DNA of 64,000 nucleotides from assembly GCA_038503065.1 (NCBI GenBank), contig JBCAMK010000005.1, positions 2,464,781 to 2,528,780 of the forward strand, in the 5' to 3' direction. Shown here piece by piece: positions 37,245-48,097 of this stretch; positions within the stretch are counted from its first letter, which is position 1, and every line of letters starts with the position of its first letter. The notes beneath the pieces are model-generated. The model had not been told where the DNA came from. It ran no database searches and saw only the letters and a program-made list of their open reading frames with translations. This DNA comes from Paragyromitra xinjiangensis (lineage: Eukaryota; Ascomycota; Pezizomycetes; Pezizales; Discinaceae). The position numbers and the translations under genes are program-made.

Positions 37245-37680
37245 TTTAGAAGTGCGTGCTTTGCACATAGCCCACGGGGATAAAGACTATGGTGACTTTT
37301 CATTTGTTTAACAATCGTTGCCTTGGTCAGACATTTACATGTGCATAGAGCAGAGCAGCATTAAAATGCAAACAGCTGCATATGCATGAGGCTGAGACGG
37401 GAATTTCCCAAGATTCTGCCGAGCGCCACTCGGGTTCTACTGAGAGTAATCCTGGTTTGCGAGGTTGATCAGCACAAGTTCAATGCACCTCGAATGGTGA
37501 TGAGTAATCTGGGTCTCGGAGCCTCATGTGGACCTAGCCTGGTATTTGCTCTAATTCTAGTACAGCGATAAGACAAAAGAAAGTAAGGGAGGAAGGAAAG
37601 AAAGAAAGGAACCCGTAATTCAGAAAACTCCATACCCCGAAGTACTGTACAGGACAAAGGAAAGGTAAAAGGTGTTTTGT
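37245..37680. other. Convergent 3' flanks
   Basis: 436 bp between hxnV and the small acidic frame on the minus strand. Purine-rich AAAG/GGAAGG run at 37570-37610. Nothing else seen. Confidence 0.45.
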
Positions 37681-38151
37681 TTAGACCATCATCCGCCGAC
37701 TTCCAAACTCCCATCCACTCGTATTCGAACGCTTTTCACCGTTGCATGCTCTAGATTGTTGGGATTTGCTGTATCCCACAGAGTCACGCTTTACAAGCAC
37801 ATATCCATCGTCTCCCCATTCTGCTTCTCCTAAGCCATCCTCTTCGTCCTCTTCGTCGTCACTGTAGTCGTTATCATCGTCAAAGACACTCTTCTCGATG
37901 TAGTTTCGATGATTTTGGGAGTGTTTTGGGGGTGTCGTAGATATACCAGGGGAGCAGTTGGTTGTAGGCCTGATATTCCAGATTCGTAGCCGCTTCGTGA
38001 GTCTCTTCGGAATCTTGGCGGTTGCGATGCTGCCAACAGGTTCACGGATGACTTTGGGGACAAGTTTCATATTTCTTGATTTCTCTTGTGGTGTTGCTCG
38101 CGAATGTGCAAGTGGAATGGTTGATGGGCGAGAGAAGGAGGTAAAAAGCAT
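37681..38151 (-). CDS. Possible small acidic hypothetical protein (156 aa or longer)
   Basis: Open minus-strand frame ending at 37681. The first ATG is at 38151, but the frame stays open to a TGA just beyond 38325 and its upstream part (FSFTELRKYRRSLDRN) also looks protein-like. A pyrimidine-rich run ending CCGAG there could be an intron acceptor, so the true start may lie in an upstream exon. There is an acidic block (DDDNDYSDDEEDEED) and a basic middle (KIPKRLTKRLR). No known domain. It interrupts the hxn-like cluster without an obvious link. Confidence 0.4.
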   Translation of the reverse strand: MLFTSFSRPSTIPLAHSRATPQEKSRNMKLVPKVIREPVGSIATAKIPKRLTKRLRIWNIRPTTNCSPGISTTPPKHSQNHRNYIEKSVFDDDNDYSDDEEDEEDGLGEAEWGDDGYVLVKRDSVGYSKSQQSRACNGEKRSNTSGWEFGSRRMMV

Positions 38152-39041
38152 ATCGTTTCTCAGGCTGGTTGGTAGTGTTTTGAAGTCTTCGCCGATTCTG
38201 TGCGCGACCAAAGTGGAAGGGGCTGAGATATTATGTGGGCCTAGGTTCCGGTCCAAACTTCGGCGATACTTCCTGAGCTCGGTAAAAGAAAAGGGAGAAG
38301 TACAGCGAAGAAGTTTAAATAGCAATCGGATTCATTGAATTTAAACCCGACACACCCTTATTTTGATTCTATCAGCCTCGTACTGGAGGTAACTTTCGTG
38401 TGTACGACATCATCGAATTCCAATTATATTCTACGTGTCACATCACGTAGAATGTGTGGAGCTTCTCGCTACTGCTGGCGAAACCCCGATATAACTAAGC
38501 GAAGGGTACCGGTATCGCGATTTCACGTGGTATTGAACAGTTATGTGATGAAAGTCACCATCGGGACTGTCCGCGGGAGGAGTTGAGGATATCCAGCGAG
38601 TGATATTCCATGATCATATATATTTGTTGGATCTCACGTGGAACGGAAGTGTTTCCTCTACGAGTAAGCCGTCCGTCCAGAACAATCACTACACTCGCTA
38701 TTATGTATACGTGGGCCCACACTCTGAAGCCACGGTGTCATCTGTTTGCTCGCAAATGATATTGTTCCTATACTGGATTGTTGGCTCCACCAAGATGATG
38801 GCAAACAATCGGGGATTGAAGTTAAGCAAACTTTTCTTTTGATCGCGAAGCTGCCTCGGAGGTTTTCTATGAGCTTCACGATAGTTATCTCATATCACAT
38901 AGACGTTGTTTTTTATCCTGCTCTTCTTTATTGATGGAAACAGCTTATTAATCTACAGCCAATCACAAGAAGCCTGGGCGCCAATGTGGGGTGGAAGGGC
39001 CCCTTGCATCCACCTCTAGACAGGCACCCAGTTCATTCACC
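38152..39041. other. Intergenic region
   Basis: Possible 5' part of the acidic hypothetical gene, then AT-rich DNA with only short frames. No RNA gene or element recognised. Confidence 0.4.
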
Positions 39042-39994
39042 ATGCCCCTCCTCGACCTGCCAAACGAACTTTTGCTCAACTTTTGCTCAACGTCGCAGAA
39101 TCACTCCGTGAAAGGGACCTCAACTCCTTCTTGCAAACTAACCGCCGTCTCGCATCCCTCCTGTCACCGGCATTTTACAAGCTTGTAGCCTAAGACAAGG
39201 GAAAACTCAATGCGCTCCTCTGGGCTACAGATAGGGGACATCTACGTCTTGTAGACTTGCTTCTCAGGAATGGCGCCGATATTAGCATAAGGCATAATGT
39301 CCACCATGCGTTTGAAGCAATTCACTTTGCCGCCCACAATGGCGACCTCGATATGATCTCCTTGTTGTTGGGGAGAGGCTCAGATATCGCAGTTCAAGAT
39401 GGCTTGAGATCAACGCCTCTCCACTGGGCTGCAAGACGGAGTTTTTTGCTTGCTGTTCGATTGCTGCTGGGAAAAGGCGCGCCTCTTAATGCTCGAAGCA
39501 CCCGTCGGATGACACCACTGCATTTAGTGACAATATTCGGTTCTGCCGATTTGATGGATACTATGGTTAAAAATATGCTCGACACTGGTGCGGGTCCATC
39601 GGTACCCGACCATCGCGGCGCCACATCGCTGCACTTTCTCCTTAGGATAGGCCAAGGGGGGGGGTTGAAGCTGTTCAAATGATGCTCGAGGGAGGAATTG
39701 ATGTTAATACACAGGATAAGGAGGGCCTGTTGGGTTGCAATGACAGGAGGTTGGATGAAGTCAGAAAAGCATTGGATGAAGCGCTATGAGGTTGCAAAGT
39801 TGTTGATTGACCATGGAGCCGATCCTAACATCGCAGATCGTGAAGGGATCACAGTATTGGACCGTGTGGTAGAAAATGACTTAGGGGGTGTCTTTCGGTC
39901 GCTTCTGAGGAAAAGGGAACCAGATGAGATATTATACCAGCCTGTTGAAGATAGGGCCAGTGAGTTAAAGTCTATCCTGTCTACAGTGCGGTAA
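39042..39994 (+). pseudogene. F-box/ankyrin-repeat pseudogene
   Basis: Starts as an F-box (MPLLDLPNELLLN). An 11-bp tandem duplication (TTTTGCTCAAC at 39070-39080 and 39081-39091) shifts the frame; removing it conceptually restores VAESLRERDLNSFLQTNRR. A TAA stop follows at 39191-39193 between LVA and DKGKLNALLWA. Ankyrin repeats then run from 39200 (GHLRLVDLLLRNGADI, HFAAHNGDLDMISLLLGRGSD, TPLHWAARR). A run of nine G at 39656-39664 shifts frame again, and another shift near 39780 leads to AKLLIDHGADPNIADREG. Four lesions mean it cannot make a full protein. Fungal F-box/ankyrin genes form large families, so this is likely a dead member. Confidence 0.85.
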
Positions 39995-42900
39995 TGCTTA
40001 CATGAATTTAGATCTCTAATGAATCTATCCGTGGTCCATAGGGCCCTGACAGCTGGAAGAGGGATAATTGCTGTATCTTATAGAGCCCGTTCGTGTGGAT
40101 TTTGAATTAACTGCGGTACATAGGATGGTTGACTCTTGTTGTGGGTGTTCTCATCATAAGTACCATCTTAGGGTAGATAAATTCCTATCCCAAACGAACC
40201 CTTTCTAGAAATGGTCCCCGTGGTACAGGAATAGCGTCACCCGTTCTCGCTCTATTTTACGTGGGAAAAAAGCCTGTGAACTCCGGTGGCATGATGTGGA
40301 ACATGCAAGCTTGCAAAGAGTCAGGGACCTGGGAGCCTAGCATGAACTGTCACCCAAGCACGGCTTGATAAGATTTTAGTATTATGCATCAACCTCCGCT
40401 TGCAAAGCCCGCATCCTAGCCTCGATGACCAGGACTCAGCTTCATGACCTGTTCACGGTCCCACGAGTACTAATCCGATTGAATCATGGTTATTCCCTGC
40501 TTTATGTCGGACCAGAAACGAGGTTTCTACCGACCTAACCCTTGAAAATTGATTGCCCAGCTCCTGAATTGACCTTACCCACAGACACACCTGCAGTGCT
40601 ATGCGGAGGATAAATTCAAGATTACATCACCCCAGGATGCCAGCCTGTGCGTCCGCCTCTATCGCAGAAGAGCGAAGGCCCACATTATTGTATCCGCAAA
40701 AGGCTCCAACCGTATAACGCTGATACATGATAGGGCGACGTGTATCAAACAGCTCCAGACCCTCAACTCCTCAGATGTTGATTAATCTAAACGCCAGTTA
40801 GCAATTAAGAACCGGTCCCATGGTTAGCGTACAGGAGCCTGTGATCTTACTAAAATTTTTACCTCGGCGTTAGGTAGAAACGGCATCGTCAAAATCGTCC
40901 GGCTGTGGAAGTGAAGTTAGTAAACGGAAAATCAAAAGTACCAGGAAAATAAACCTGCCCCCCAGACAAATATTGGACCACCATCAACAAGACGGTCTAG
41001 AAGTTCAGAGACCTTTGCAGAGGGTGTAGAGGACTTTGACTTCCCAACCAACTTTCCATCATGGAAGAAGTAGTATGCTGTTTTGTCAAAGTCTTGATTG
41101 TGCATCATCTTTAGGAGGCACCTTCTATACTTCAATTCTCCCTCGAGTAGATTATCTGTCGGGAGGCTGAGCACAAACTCAATAGCACTGACTTTCATCA
41201 ATTGGAGAACTTTGAGATCCAGAAACGTGAGGTTTCTTACTCCTTACATGGTTCGAATCTCTTTTCCCTATTGAAAGCCCTCCTAGTCTCGCCAGCACTA
41301 GCTGGGCGTTCAAGCATCTTTGCCTGCTCGTGGTATTCGTAGTAGCAGTAGCAATAGGATAGGGCCACGCAGAACGACCTATGGTTGATATTTCACAAAT
41401 AGACTGATTTATGATGGAACAGGAAGTGGTGAGAAGTGGTTGGAAGGTGTACATGAACGATGGGGAATACGTATAAAAACGTCATATGACACGGAGAGGC
41501 TAGTACGCTAAAATAAGCTTGGAAGCTTCTGTGTTGTCCTAGTAGCAACATTAAACTCTTTATATGCTCCTATATCCACAAAGTCTCGCCTATTAAGTCG
41601 GTATTAAATACCCTTTATTTTGCCGTGAGGGGGGCGAACCCTAACCTTACTATTTATATTTCAATGTCAAGTTGGCCTAGCCCGATTCCCAATAAACCCA
41701 GATAGCTTTAGAACTAGAGCGGGACTCACTTATATGTAGCTGGGTTTACTAAAAAAAAATCAATAGTATAAACCTCAAGACGAAATCTTCTAGGAGAAAT
41801 TCTTATGAGAGTATAAGAGCCGAAAGTCAGCACCTAGATCCATTCAGCCCTAGAACAAAAGGCTATTGGTAATGGAAGACTTGTAGGGTCCCTGATATGG
41901 CTCTCGTTATTGTCCAGGAGGTCATATATAAAAGAACTTACGTCCCCTTTTGCTGATAATTATCTGTCTAATTTCTCCGACGTGCTCAGAGACCGCTACC
42001 GATTATGGCATAATACTATAGTAAAGAAAGCTAATTTTCGAGTGACGATTCATGAAGAGTGAAGCAGATGCTCTTATTGGTTAGATCTTGAGACTGGGGC
42101 CTTTTTTAAGGCTTCTACCTCAATTTCTAGAACACTAAAGCTCGAATACCTAAAGTGCTTAAAAAGCAAATAGATCTTGGTGCGAAAGACAGAGTCTCAA
42201 GTTCTGTAAGCCTGCGCGTACCTAGTGCGAAACCATCGCCTTGCCAAAGCATATTGACCACCCAACTCTATCTAATAAATATTAGTCAGTAGAGTTAAGA
42301 GATAAATTCTCTGCCTGGGTAAGATTAGTGAAATTCTTAGTTCTCTATCAAGCCTTAGGATATGTCAGTGATCATGAGCATGATTCTTGATTCCGGACGC
42401 GAGCCAATTTTCCTCCGGAAGTCCGGATGATCTGTCCAGTCAGGTTTAACCGTCAAAATCATACGAGTTCTTCGTGAGACCCTCTTCTGCCCCTCATCCT
42501 CATTGCTTCATACCTATTCAACTTTAGCATGAATCTCAACAGAAACCCAACCCAGGCAATTGGCTACCTGGTGTAAAAGTACCTGGGATAGGGGTTCTTG
42601 GTTGAAATAGAGTTCAGGCATCGACGGAATGCAGGGGAAGTATAGGCATATTTGGAAAGGCAGGTTTAGTCTAAGCACCAGCTAGATACCCACCAATCGA
42701 TAAAGATGGAGATGCTCAACCCGGAGATCCACTCTTAGAACAAGCTTACCGATACTGCGGGGGGGTGGGATAATTTAGGCAATCTCAAGGTTGACAGAGG
42801 GGACTTACTAGCCAAAAGACGGGCTCATCTGGAATTGTGCTAGTTTTAAGCAACCAGAAGTGGATTCACGATGATGTGTTTTCGTGCTTTCCAGCACCCT

Positions 42901-43982
42901 AGTCGACATCAATTGAAAGGATTTATGTGTCTTAAAACTCGATATTATAAATATCAAGTAAGCCAATCCAATGCCCGACCAAGATCCAAGACTCCCAGAG
43001 GCCCGAATCCCGGTTTTCTTCCCGAGGAACGCTAGCTAAGCGGGTACGAGCCAAAGGTCTTGGCTGGGTATCGTGTGCTACGGATAATAACGTCAAACTG
43101 CTAGCAGGGATTATATTCAGGACATAAGGAGAGGATATTTATATACACGTGTGTTGATATAGTTTGTCCGGAAAGAAGTATTCACGGGGGGTGGAGACAG
43201 GTACATGTAAGAGACAGTGGGGGTTTCGAATGAAAGGCCATCCGAACCCACACGTATAAGGAATGACATGTAGATCCCCATAGCGTTCTGTTCCCACGTT
43301 ATTCTCCAGGCCAGGGCTCGGGCTCGGTGCCATGGAACACTCGGCACCAGCCACGCGAGCCTCACTTGCGGAATATAGAGCTATTTCGGCTACATAACTG
43401 TGTCGACCATCCCAACCATGCTAGTCACTAGGTAACTCGAGAAAAGGGAGGGTATGAAAAGGAAGAGATGTAGATGGGGCCGAAGACGTGCTGAGCACCC
43501 TGGTATCCTCGGTGATGGCCGGGGCTTCTTATCAACAAGTCTGTTGCACTTGTCTTATTGAGAACAGGAGGGAATTAGGGATAGCATAAGGCTGGATACG
43601 GGAAGAGTATATGTAGGCATATGTTCTAGACGAAGATGTGGAGATGGGGAAATGAGGGGAAAGCAGAGGGGGAGAGCTCAATTCCTTCGCATCGCTCACT
43701 GTCTAGAGTCGAGGCTGCCTTGTATATATGTGCCTGTAGTCAACCGCACTGTCATGACCGCATCCTGCCCCTCCGAATCGTGTTTATCAGTCAACATAGC
43801 CCCCGTAAAACTGCCTTTGTCCTCCCTCCCCCATACTTCTGTCCAACTTGAGCTCAACCTTTGGTTAAGATCTTCAGCGGAAAATACCTACACCCACAGA
43901 TTGACAGCTCTTTAACTGATCAGAACTACCTTGTGCTCGTTTCCTTACAACTACGGGCAGCTAAGGAAGGAAATCCTTGCAG
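39995..43982. other. 4-kb gene-poor stretch inside the hxn-like cluster
   Basis: Between the ankyrin pseudogene and the zinc-finger gene. Two minus-strand frames at 40932-41201 and 41179-41454 overlap in different frames and look weakly protein-like (KYRRCLLKMMHNQDFDKTAYYFF), but I found no convincing splice between them. From 41460 to 43100 there are no frames above 60 codons. Probably decayed repeat DNA. The promoter of the regulator should lie within the last few hundred bases. Confidence 0.45.
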
Positions 43983-45383
43983 ATGGAATCTCTCTCGAAA
44001 CAGCAGAAACCTCCTCGAAAATACTTTTGTAATTTTCAGGATTGTGGGAAATCGTTCACCAGAGCAGAGCACCTCCAGCGGCACGAATTGAACCACCGTG
44101 ACTCTCCGAACACTTGCAAAAGATGTTGTGCGCATTTTGCGAGACCAGACCTACTGGGTAGGTGTTGATCCCCTATTCTGGCCCAATTTCTATCACCATA
44201 CCCATTCTATCGTACGACTATTTGGCTGAGTTGGAGAAATCTATTCGCAGAGAGGCATATGGAGAGACATGCGCAAAAAGACAGAGAGGCTGGTGGTGAA
44301 GGGCTTGGAGTTCTAGTAACGCGAAAACGCTGCTGGCGTGATGAGGACGGAAATATCACCACAAAACGCCCTGCATCTAGCGTGGCGGCTGTCGGAAAGG
44401 CTCTTGAGGCCCAGCGGAGGAGGCGATGTGATAGCAGTGATGAAAGTGGGTCAGGTAGTGGGGGGGATAATATTGGAGGACCAACTTCGCCATCCTACTC
44501 GTCACGCTCTTCTAGTCATGCTCGAAAAGATGATTTAAACGCTCATAACGTACCAGAAACGCAAGATAGCCTCAGAAAATCACACTATCAGGTGCAACTG
44601 GGAGCACAGCTTCGAAGTATATCGGATGGATCTCTTATTACGCCAACCCCCCCATCACAACTAGAGTATCAGCCTGGCCTGGCCATCCAAGGTGTGGCAT
44701 CTTCAGTGGTTGGCGAGACACATTCATCTCGCCAGATCACTTTCGATGATCTCTCTAGTATTGACACAGCCCAGAGCTTCGATACGTCGCTCATAGCGCT
44801 GAATAATTACAATTGGCTTTTTGCAGAACTGAGGACGCCGGAAAACAGCCAAGATGTTCGGGTCCCCTTTGACCAAAGTTTGGTAACGAACTTGAGTCAA
44901 GTAGATGAGAATACCCCAATGGAATCGGTATACGGTGATGATGAAACTTTACCTTCGCTGGTGAGCGAATATCAATTCCCCCATTTCGAAGGGAATTCCC
45001 TATCGCAGCACAAGACACATTTCATTCACCAAAACCCTCATGGCCCGGAACAACATCTGGATCAAAGGCCGGCAGGAGTAATTCCAGAGCAGCAGATCTA
45101 CTTTCTTAATAACCACACTAACACGATTTCGCCGGTTTTTGGAAATACAAGTAGCGATACTATAGACATCGACACAATACAGGAAACAAGACAAATTTTC
45201 AAAGTTTTCGAGAATACCTATCCACAACAACATATTCATAAAACGACATCACAAGTCCACTATCACTATGGGCCACCCAGTTCTCCCGAAACATATTGTA
45301 CGTCATCCGTCTCACCCCCGAATCTATCGCCCCCTCACCCCCAGAAACTGATAGCGCTGCGTGGTAACAGGTTCTTGAGTTGA
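43983..45383 (+). CDS. hxnR: HxnR-like C2H2 transcription factor, truncated (435 aa)
   Basis: Exons 43983-44157 and 44251-45383. Two N-terminal C2H2 fingers: C16, C21, H34 and H38 in CNFQDCGKSFTRAEHLQRHELNH-type sequence, and C45, C48, H61 and H65, the last two restored by the splice (LLERHMERH). A serine/glycine-rich acidic linker follows. The reading frame ends at TGA 45381-45383, before any fungal transcription-factor middle domain, whereas such factors usually run to 700-900 residues. The missing half is recognisable downstream in other frames. Its position between hxnV-like and hxnS-like genes makes it the candidate pathway activator (HxnR in A. nidulans). DNA binding may survive; activation probably does not. 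Confidence 0.72.
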
Positions 45384-46350
45384 TCATCTGAGCTATGACG
45401 TTTCTCACGACGGGAGAATTTCAGCCTGCTCAGGGTGACCCACCGCTTCCGCTCTCTGCCCTCCAGGACCACCAAAACCATCATTTACCACGACTTAATT
45501 CAGCCTATCTACTCATTAACAAACGGTTACTCGGTACTAGCTCCAGTAATGCTCTTTTCCTTGTGGACATATTGATGCGTGTCTCAGCATACGATGGAAA
45601 GGTGCACATCAGACGTCTGCATAATGCCCTACGAGGCGTTCTCGTTAGCGTAGGTTCTCTCAACATATTCCAGATTTCAAATCACCTACCTCAATGAGGG
45701 TTCTGGAGACTTACTTACGAACGAGATTGGTTGATAGTCTGCCCACTTTCATCCCACACCCAGAGCTGCGAGCGCTGCAAAGGATATTGTTGATTGAAGG
45801 ATCCGGGAGGTCGAGGGTTGAATAAAGTAGCACGATATGGCACATTTATCTCATGGACTATTGACTAGTATGTAGGTTTTTCCCGCTTATTTCCTCCATC
45901 TCGGAGAAGCGACTGGCAGATTGAGGTGCAGAGAGTTAACAAAGAGCAGCATCTGCCAAACAAGCCACCACTCAAAAGGTAGCAGAGACCCTAGCCGGAA
46001 CTGGAGAGTGGATACTAGCAAAAGAAAAACCAGCAGCTCCTGGGTCATAACACAAAGGCGCCATGAAATACCAACGTGGATCATCCAAACTTACGCTGTT
46101 GTGTTCTCTCGGGGAATTCAATGTGCCGTCCCCTTCCTCCGAGCTCTCTACTCTACATGTCTACGTTTAGGTTGTGATACCTGTTTTAGGCCAGATCTTG
46201 CAACCTGGGAAGCAAGATTTGCCGGAGCGCAGTACAAATCCCAAGCTGCTAGGCCTACCATTAGTCCTTTCCCAGCTTCTAGAAAGCAAATACCTCCACC
46301 CGACAGTCTCTCAAGGATTTTCGCACTGCGCCGGGGCCTGAAGCGGGATC
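45384..46350 (+). pseudogene. Decayed C-terminal half of the HxnR-like regulator
   Basis: Continues the zinc-finger gene in broken frames. At 45344-45697, in the +1-shifted frame, there is TDSAAW, a TAA (45365), QVLELII, a TGA (45389), then FLTTGEFQPAQGDPPLPLSA and YDGKVHIRRLHNALRGVL. From 45694 another frame gives MRVLETYLRTRLVDSLP and HPELRALQRILLIEG, ending at 45825. Around 46030-46350 further frame-shifted stretches (LGQILQPGKQDLPERS, GLPLVLSQLLESKYLHP) look like the family's tail. Three or more frameshifts and at least three stops mark it as non-functional. Confidence 0.65.
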
Positions 46351-48097
46351 ATTAGAACGGAACTAAACTTTACTTGGTAGTTTCCTTGCTGCAGTACAAC
46401 AAGCATTAGATAGGATCTAACCGTTTCCTATCCAGGTTTCAGCCGATATTTCCCCTACAAACCTATGACGGGCTTGTATTGTTAAGGCTTAAGATTATAA
46501 AAGCCAACTACGGTTAGATCAACCCTTTTTTACTATACTAGTGCTTACTGGGTCCCAAGCTCTTACCCTTGCGATCTACCACGCGTCGTATATCATCTTC
46601 TACGCAGGATCGACACGATTCCCTTGGCTTGTAATTTCCGCTGGCGCACGGATGCTATGAGGCAAACCCACCCTCCGCGGAACTATAATCGATCTCGGAA
46701 CGCTATCAAAGCGTAGTTGAAGCTTTCCAGGTGTAAGGCTGCTGCGCTGGTGTGCCTTTAGGGTTCGTTCACGTCAACCGCAAGAAAAGGGATTGGGGTG
46801 GAAAATTAGAGGCTGCCGGGGTAGTGCTCTAAGCATTTGGATAAGGTTAGGTGGGCATAATTGCACGAAGATATTCGGAACCTGATTTCGGGAGGTGGGA
46901 TTCAGGTGTATGAGATGTAGATATGCGCTGTGCGTTATTATCAGGATGTGTCGTTGGGGGTGGATGAGGTGGTTCGACCTGTTTCCCGCAGGTGGCTTCT
47001 CTTGGATCGAGGTGTTTGATTTTGTTTTCTACTTTCTACGGGATGGAGCATATGGGTGTGATTTACGCTTAGGTGCGTGCGGGTTCAATTACACGAATTA
47101 TGCACTGGCAGTGGACTCTATCTATGATGAAGGGTGGACAATTACGAGTGATTGACGATGATTGGTTGTTCGGTTAGAAAGGGTTGGGCTCGGACTTTTG
47201 GTTATACGGACTCGAGATGTTTGAGCGCCAATACTGTATGGTTTTTGATCAATTGGGATGGAAAGGAAGGTTGATATTAAACCAACATTTGCTCCGCTAG
47301 AATTGACGCTGTAGCCTCTAGGAACCCTCTCTAGTCGGGAGATGACCGGCCAGCGAAAGCTAGCTCTCGTTGGGGGGAACGATCAAGGTTCTTTTTGCCT
47401 GGGGCACAATTATCTACAACTAGGGTTTTGACGATTATATTTACTTCTATGCGAATCAAGCGGAGTGCATTGTCGTGAAGGTCATCTTTCTAAGCTGTGG
47501 TATAGCTGAGGTGAACTCTGGAGAAAGTAGGGATACAGAACTGGGTCTAGAGGACTGTGAGAGCTGCGCTGAAATGCGCTGTCAGTCCGTGGGAAGAAGA
47601 GGGTCGCAGCTGCCGGTGAATAGATACATGTATCGGTTAGAGACGGATACCTATCGATAAGCCTCGCTAAGGAAGTGCTGACCGATTGACGTAGGGGAGA
47701 GGTCTCTTTCTCGTCTCTCTGTCAATCTCTCTTTCCCTCTCCTCTCCCTCTCCTCTTCCTCTGTACAATCAACCCGTATCGTATACTGGGATGACATCCT
47801 TGAAAGCAGGAAAGAATAGTAAACAATGCAGGTCATCTTATCGGCCGGTGAATGGGGATGATACTCTCCATGATCGAATCGGATAGCCAGAAAGATGCCG
47901 TCAAGAGTGAAAGTCACGAGAATGATGCAGATGATCTTTTGTGATGGTTGGTTCCAGAAAGATACAAATCTGTCCTTCTCTTCTCCCCTCTCAATTCCCT
48001 CCTCTTTACTCTACCTTTCCTTTCGCTTTCCCCCTCCTCTTTATCGTTTACTACCTGTTGTTCATCGTCATCACCATCACCTCTCATATCTTTCGCA
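46351..48097. promoter_or_regulatory. Long upstream region of the xanthine dehydrogenase-type gene
   Basis: 1.7 kb with no supported gene. Strong pyrimidine tracts precede the start codon (47700-47760, CTCTCC repeats; 47975-48005 and 48030-48050), a common fungal promoter/leader feature. Short frames here mostly reflect this composition. Confidence 0.5.

Noticed and set aside
41240..41262. tRNA-like GGTTCGAATC box
   Set aside because: No matching acceptor, D-arm or anticodon arm could be folded around it.
40932..41454. Two-exon minus-strand gene in the gap of the cluster
   Set aside because: The frames look weakly protein-like but I found no donor/acceptor pair that joins them in phase.
45356..45395. 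Very short intron rescuing the regulator's frame
   Set aside because: The only GT..AG pair that skips both stops would be under 30 bp, far below the 46-bp minimum seen elsewhere in the window.
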